Source: Phycisphaerales bacterium (GTDB taxonomy: Bacteria > Planctomycetota > Phycisphaerae > Phycisphaerales > SM1A02). From it: a DNA stretch of 9,830 bases. The notes below the pieces were generated by a model. It saw nothing but the letters and a program-made list of their open reading frames with translations, made no database searches and had not been told where the DNA came from. The stretch is taken from contig JAQWRC010000350.1 in NCBI GenBank assembly GCA_029243925.1, positions 1-9,830 of the forward strand, read 5' to 3'. Shown piece after piece: positions 6,550 to 9,830 of the stretch; position 1 is the stretch's first letter, and each line of letters opens with the position of its first letter. Position numbers and translations under genes: made by a program.

Positions 6550-7692
6550 TCATCCTAGTTCTATTCGTGCCGCGTTACGTGATTTTTCAAGATTGGAGGA
6601 CAGCACTCGATGCCCATCATCAGTGATAAGCACGTCATCCTCCACTCGCATTCCTCCGACACCAGGCAGGTACACGCCAGGCTCGACGGTCATGACCATG
6701 CCTGGCTCCAGAGTCACTCCAGCTGATTTCACGCTGAAGTTCGGAGACTCATGCACATCCATTCCGAGGCCATGCCCCAGCCCGTGCGAAAATTCAGCTC
6801 CGTACCCAGCTTGAGCAATGATGGACCGTGCAACGTTGTCCACCTCAGCGCAGTCTGCTCCAGGCTGGCACGCATCAATAGCTGCAAGCTGCGCCTCGAG
6901 CACGATGTCGTAGATTGCTTCCATTTGCGATGGCATGGGACCGATGCAGAATGTCCGTGTGAGATCAGAGCAATACCCATCCAAACGTGCGCCCCAATCG
7001 ACCAGCAGCATCCCAGGCTCGATCTGTTTGCCGCCTGGCATGTGGTGGATTACGGATGAGTTCGTCCCCGTGGCGATGATGGGTTCGAAACTGGCGCCGG
7101 ATGCACCTCTTCGCCGCATTTCATATTCAAGCAACGCTGTGAAGTCTGCCTCCGACATGCCCAGCTCGAGTTGGCTGAATGCGGCCGAAAGACCTTCATC
7201 CTGAATCTTGATGCATTGCTCGATGAGTCCAATCTCATGCTCATCCTTGATAGCCCGCAACGCTGCTAGATGCCCCGTTGATCCGATGAAATCAATCGAT
7301 TCCAGGTCACGCTGGAACGCCTGAAGACACGCAACGGTCATGTGTTCAGACTGAAAGACCAGCTGGTCCAAGCTATTGGACTCTGCAATGGATCGAATTC
7401 GATCTGCAACCGTATGCCGAGGCCCGATGAGCACCTCATGAATGCCCCCCGTCGCCCATGGCTGGAGGTACTCTTCATAACGAGCATCACACAGGATTGC
7501 AGCAACATCAGGCCCAACAACAAGGGTGGCGGAATGCCCTACAAACCCGGTGAGGTACCAGATATCCACCTCATGCTCGATGACCATTGCCTGCGAGCCC
7601 TCATCTGCCAAACGAGCACGAAGCCGGCTGAGCCTTCCTGCACTCCGAGCAAGTTCCGCCTGGCCAAGTTCCATTGTGGCAATGTCAGTCAT
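6550..7692 (-). CDS. M24-family Xaa-Pro aminopeptidase (YqhT/PepQ-like)
   Basis: A dinuclear-metal peptidase with pita-bread fold; the family removes N-terminal residues preceding proline or cleaves Xaa-Pro dipeptides. All five metal ligands are visible. Counted from the most upstream ATG at 7779 they are Asp261 (VDWGARLDGY), Asp272 (SDLTRTF), His336 (SHGLGHGLG), Glu366 (TVEPGVY) and Glu380 (MRVEDDV). The substrate-side HHMP motif is at 245-248. The N-terminal creatinase-like domain contains YLTGFVGHSATLVV. The chosen start at 7692 gives 380 residues, nearer the short YqhT type (about 353-360), and has a promoter-like TATACT 7 nt upstream. The frame is open to 7779, which would add 29 residues of unfamiliar sequence with a poor ribosome site. 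It lies directly before accB. A similar pepP-like/acc neighbourhood, usually with efp between, is known in other bacteria. Exact substrate is not determinable. Confidence 0.93.
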   Translation of the reverse strand: MTDIATMELGQAELARSAGRLSRLRARLADEGSQAMVIEHEVDIWYLTGFVGHSATLVVGPDVAAILCDARYEEYLQPWATGGIHEVLIGPRHTVADRIRSIAESNSLDQLVFQSEHMTVACLQAFQRDLESIDFIGSTGHLAALRAIKDEHEIGLIEQCIKIQDEGLSAAFSQLELGMSEADFTALLEYEMRRRGASGASFEPIIATGTNSSVIHHMPGGKQIEPGMLLVDWGARLDGYCSDLTRTFCIGPMPSQMEAIYDIVLEAQLAAIDACQPGADCAEVDNVARSIIAQAGYGAEFSHGLGHGLGMDVHESPNFSVKSAGVTLEPGMVMTVEPGVYLPGVGGMRVEDDVLITDDGHRVLSSNLEKSRNAARIELG

Positions 7693-7699
7693 GGCGGGG

Positions 7700-7727
7700 A
7701 GTATAGCGAGCGATGAGGAGCATTCAA
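7700..7727 (-). promoter_or_regulatory. Putative promoter of the aminopeptidase-accB-accC unit
   Basis: On the minus strand, TTGAAT (7727-7722, 4 of 6 to the -35 consensus) is followed after 16 nt by TATACT (7705-7700, 5 of 6 to TATAAT). Seven bases (CCCCGCC) then lead to the ATG at 7692. No Shine-Dalgarno sequence fits in that gap. A start site at normal distance would place the mRNA end at the ATG. This supports 7692 as the translation start and a leaderless message. Confidence 0.5.
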
Positions 7728-7782
7728 CGGTGATCTGAGGCGAATTTGAATCGATTCTGGTCCGATCTGCGTCGATCATGCA

Positions 7783-7825
7783 GACATCTCGTACAGCGGG
7801 CCCTAGGCGGCCGTGGCGGGATGTC
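7783..7825. repeat. Imperfect inverted repeat between anchored-protein and aminopeptidase genes
   Basis: Arms GACATCTCG (7783-7791) and CGGGATGTC (7817-7825) match at 8 of 9 positions around a 25-bp GC-rich centre with GGGCCC and GGCCGT segments. It starts at the stop codon of the small anchored-protein gene, so it could weakly terminate that transcript, but there is no T-run after it. It could equally be a binding site or chance. Confidence 0.2.
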
Positions 7826-8354
7826 AGTTCCTGAGCGCCAGTGGCGGATCAAGAATCTCCTTGAGGAGAATCGCCTCTCTGATTCGGCTGGGGTCACTCA
7901 GGATTGTGCGTAGGCCATCGGCGGTGATTAGCCCTTGTTCAGATTGCTCACCATCTTGCCTTGCAAGCAGTTGGGCTGCCGCCATCTGTTCAAGGCGGTC
8001 CGATTGAACACCCTCAGCGTCCATCTGGCCTGCTGGGGGCGTGTTGGACACAGGGGGTCGCACGTTGACAGTGGCACCGATTTTCGCTGCCCCAGTACGT
8101 CCAGAGTTGGAACGTTGGGGCGTCGCTGGCTTGGCGACTACGTCTATCTGCTCACGCAGCTGCGACATCATCCGATCAAACATGGTCTCGGATGGCTTTG
8201 ATGAAGCTGGCGCTGCTGTTGCAGCGATATCTTCCTGAGCAATGGCCTTCAGTCGAGCCGCCTTGGCCGCCTTGGCCTTCTTCTGCATCACAGACGAAGC
8301 GATCGCCCATGCGAGCCCGATGACGACGATGATGATTTCGAATTTACCGCCCAT
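7824..8354 (-). CDS. Small membrane-anchored protein of unknown function
   Basis: The function is not recognised. The 176-residue protein starts with one hydrophobic helix (about 6-22) followed at once by a basic stretch (KKAKAAKAARLK, 25-36). This predicts a single-pass anchor with the tail in the cytoplasm. Residues 45-115 are Ala/Pro/Ser/Thr-rich and probably disordered, apart from a short amphipathic segment (MFDRMMSQLREQIDVV, 58-73). The last 30 residues look ordered and end in REAILLKEILDPPLALRN. I recall comparable EILGPP.ALR endings on uncharacterised anchored proteins of Planctomycetota and similar short endings in Bacteroidota, but this is from memory. It begins 12 bp after the ABC ATPase stop and has its own promoter-like sequence with no Shine-Dalgarno. 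That it is a real gene is supported by the coherent anchor, linker and C-terminal motif layout. Confidence 0.75.
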   Translation of the reverse strand: MGGKFEIIIVVIGLAWAIASSVMQKKAKAAKAARLKAIAQEDIAATAAPASSKPSETMFDRMMSQLREQIDVVAKPATPQRSNSGRTGAAKIGATVNVRPPVSNTPPAGQMDAEGVQSDRLEQMAAAQLLARQDGEQSEQGLITADGLRTILSDPSRIREAILLKEILDPPLALRN

Positions 8355-8360
8355 GGGACA

Positions 8361-8388
8361 AGTATATCACGACCGAGGAGCGAGCCAA
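8361..8388 (-). promoter_or_regulatory. Putative promoter of the small anchored-protein gene
   Basis: On the minus strand, TTGGCT (8388-8383, 4 of 6 to the -35 consensus) is followed after 16 nt by TATACT (8366-8361), then six bases and the ATG at 8354. The -35 lies inside the 3' end of the ABC ATPase gene. The same hexamer, spacer and near-identical distance to ATG occur before the aminopeptidase gene. The layout implies a leaderless mRNA. Confidence 0.5.
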
Positions 8389-9110
8389 GATGAGCCGTCC
8401 TGCCGTGGCAGCCGTTCAAACCCAACGCCAAAGGCTGATTCAAGGATGCTGGGCTCAAACACCTCTTGAGCAGTCCCGGAAGCCTGCAGGACTCCCTCAA
8501 CAAGAAGCCATGCATCATCGGCGAGTGAACCCGCCAATGATAGATCGTGCATCGATACGACAACGGTCGCCCCCTGCTCGGCCGCTTCGCACAGCAACCG
8601 CATGGCAAGTGATGCATGACGTGGGTCAAGTGGCGCAGTGGGCTCATCAAGCACAATCAGTCCGCCTGGCTCATGCTGGTGCAACACACGCGCGAGCCCG
8701 ACTCGCTGCTGCTGGCCGACGGACAATGCTGGATATGGCCGTTCAAGCAGATCAAGCAAATCGAGGCGATGAAGTAGGTCATTGGAATCAGCATCACCGA
8801 GCCGAAGCCTGCCCAACTCGATGACTTCGCGAACAAGAAGCGGCACGTCCTGCCTGGAACGCTGTGAAAGCCACGAGATGCATGCAGCACGCGTTCTGTC
8901 GGTCATGCCTGAAACTGGATCTCCGCGCCAAAGGACGTCACCCTCATCAGAAGCCAGAAGTCCAGAGGCGATCCGAAGCAGCGTAGTCTTGCCAGCTGCA
9001 TTCGGGCCGATCAGAACCGTGACACGGCCTGGAGCGGCGACGGCATGAATGCCATGCAGTACCGGCTGAACATCGTATGAATGGGCAATGCCATTGAGTT
9101 GCAGAGTCAT
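8367..9110 (-). CDS. ABC transporter ATPase, FecE/HmuV/BtuD-like (metal-chelate import)
   Basis: This is the cytoplasmic ATPase of an importer of the iron-siderophore/haem/cobalamin class; it drives the permease encoded just upstream. Over 247 residues, near the family norm of about 250-260, it shows Walker A GPNAAGKTT (35-43), Q-loop Gln83 (WLSQ), signature LSVGQQQR (129-136), Walker B LIVLDEPT (151-158), D-loop LDPRHA (161-166) and switch His188 (SMHDL). The signature has Val131 where LSGGQ has its first glycine, and Walker A has Ala-Ala for Gly-Ala. Both are tolerated variants in some ABC proteins but worth noting. The LDPRH segment recalls HmuV. It overlaps the permease stop by 4 bp (ATGA), with GGAG 11 nt before the ATG, so it is translationally coupled. 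Class assignment rests mainly on the FecCD partner; substrate is unknown, and no binding-protein gene is in view. Confidence 0.92.
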   Translation of the reverse strand: MTLQLNGIAHSYDVQPVLHGIHAVAAPGRVTVLIGPNAAGKTTLLRIASGLLASDEGDVLWRGDPVSGMTDRTRAACISWLSQRSRQDVPLLVREVIELGRLRLGDADSNDLLHRLDLLDLLERPYPALSVGQQQRVGLARVLHQHEPGGLIVLDEPTAPLDPRHASLAMRLLCEAAEQGATVVVSMHDLSLAGSLADDAWLLVEGVLQASGTAQEVFEPSILESAFGVGFERLPRQDGSSWLAPRS

Positions 9111-9830
9111 GATCGGTGCAACTCCATACGTAACAGTACGAGAAAGACGACCCCGCCACCTATGGTCGTCAACACGCCAACCGGCATTCGTCCTCCTCCG
9201 ACATCAATGATTTGGCGAAGCACATCTGCACCGACAAGCAACATGATGCCGCATCCAACCGCCCCGGGGATCAGCAACGCATGCCGCCCGCCGACAAGCA
9301 GCCTCGCCAGGTGTGGCGCGACCAATCCGATGAAGGCAATTGGCCCGGCAAGAGATACGGCGACTGCGGTAAGCACTCCAGCAGTGGCGAGGACCACCAG
9401 TCGCAGCGGCCCAAGTGATACGCCGATACTTCGTGCTTCGTCATCGCCAAGCAGGCTCGCGTCAAGCGGCTTGGCGAGTCGCATGCACACGATCATCCCG
9501 ACCAATGTCAGAACGCCTGCGATGATCAATCTTTGGCTCGACACGATTTCCGGAATATGGCCCATCAGCCACGTGGTGAATGAACCTCGCAATCCGGTGG
9601 GAACCAGATGTTGAAAGAACATCATTCCACCGGCCGCGATCGTGGAGACGACGACGCCCACAAGGACAAGAGAAACCGGATCGGGCCATCCTCGACGCTG
9701 GCCGAGGACATAGACCAGCGACAATGCGCCCAAGGCTCCGAGCAATGCTGGCACGCCATCTGCGCCAGGGAGTGTCGCCGTGGCGCCTATGGTGACATAA
9801 CTGATCCATGTCGCCGCCATCAGCCCAAGT
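9107..9830 (-). CDS. FecCD-family ABC transporter permease (5' end outside window)
   Basis: This is a multi-helix inner-membrane permease of the BtuC/FecCD type. 241 codons are visible, and the frame is still open at the right edge, so the Met at 9820 is probably internal; about 90-100 N-terminal residues are missing against the usual 330-340. Diagnostic segments are the cytoplasmic coupling region GDDEARSIGVSLGPLRL, then AGPIAFIGLVAPHLARLLVG (family GPIGFVGLxxPHxxR), and near the end RMPVGVLTTIGGG (family ELPVGxxTAxxG). Several long hydrophobic segments lie between them. It is followed with a 4-bp overlap by its ATPase gene. By family it moves ferric siderophore, haem or vitamin B12 across the inner membrane; which one cannot be read from this fragment. 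Confidence 0.92.
   Translation of the reverse strand, partial: LGLMAATWISYVTIGATATLPGADGVPALLGALGALSLVYVLGQRRGWPDPVSLVLVGVVVSTIAAGGMMFFQHLVPTGLRGSFTTWLMGHIPEIVSSQRLIIAGVLTLVGMIVCMRLAKPLDASLLGDDEARSIGVSLGPLRLVVLATAGVLTAVAVSLAGPIAFIGLVAPHLARLLVGGRHALLIPGAVGCGIMLLVGADVLRQIIDVGGGRMPVGVLTTIGGGVVFLVLLRMELHRS

Noticed and set aside
8390..8824. Antisense open frame opposite the ABC ATPase
   Set aside because: No domain, and the opposite strand carries a complete ABC ATPase with all motifs.
9818..9820. ATG at 9820 as the permease start
   Set aside because: The frame stays open to the window edge and FecCD proteins have about 90-100 more N-terminal residues, so this Met is probably internal.

Overview
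The window is ordinary, moderately GC-rich bacterial chromosome with tightly packed genes. No rRNA, tRNA, CRISPR array, insertion sequence or phage gene was seen. The gene set suggests a Gram-negative-type bacterium. The style of the PilT/GspE-like pair, the BCCP biotin motif EAMKIFNEI and a small anchored protein ending in an EILDPPLALR-type motif remind me of Planctomycetota, perhaps Phycisphaerae. That is a tentative recollection, not a demonstrated assignment.

Layout. At the left edge is the first 28 codons of guaB (IMP dehydrogenase, minus strand, 1-84). A divergent regulatory region (85 to about 215) holds a consensus -35 box, a GC-rich inverted repeat and a 20-bp-spaced direct repeat. 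Rightwards runs a three-gene plus-strand cassette (216-4664): an intact PilT/PilU-type ATPase, a membrane-anchored GspE/PilB-like protein whose nucleotide-binding residues are degenerate, and a membrane protein with a CvpA-like four-helix N-terminus and a large extra-membrane domain. It converges, with only 15 bp between stop codons, on a minus-strand block that fills the rest of the window. Read in transcription order from the right edge, that block is: a FecCD-type ABC permease (5' end outside the window), its ATPase, a small anchored protein of unknown function, an M24 Xaa-Pro aminopeptidase, accB and accC.

How the genes work together. AccB (biotin carrier) and AccC (biotin carboxylase) form the first half-reaction of acetyl-CoA carboxylase. 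The permease and ATPase form a metal-chelate (siderophore/haem/cobalamin class) importer. The plus-strand cassette pairs a normal retraction-type ATPase with a probable pseudo-ATPase anchored in the membrane and a further membrane protein; no pilin, PilC or secretin gene is in view. This cassette is the most unusual thing here.

Expression signals. The small anchored-protein gene and the aminopeptidase gene each have a TATACT hexamer only 6-7 nt before the ATG, with a -35-like hexamer 16 nt further up and no Shine-Dalgarno sequence. guaB has a similar layout with a perfect TTGACA. This suggests leaderless mRNAs at transcription-unit starts. Several internal operon genes (cvpA-like, accB and, more weakly, accC and the ABC ATPase) instead carry Shine-Dalgarno-like sequences.
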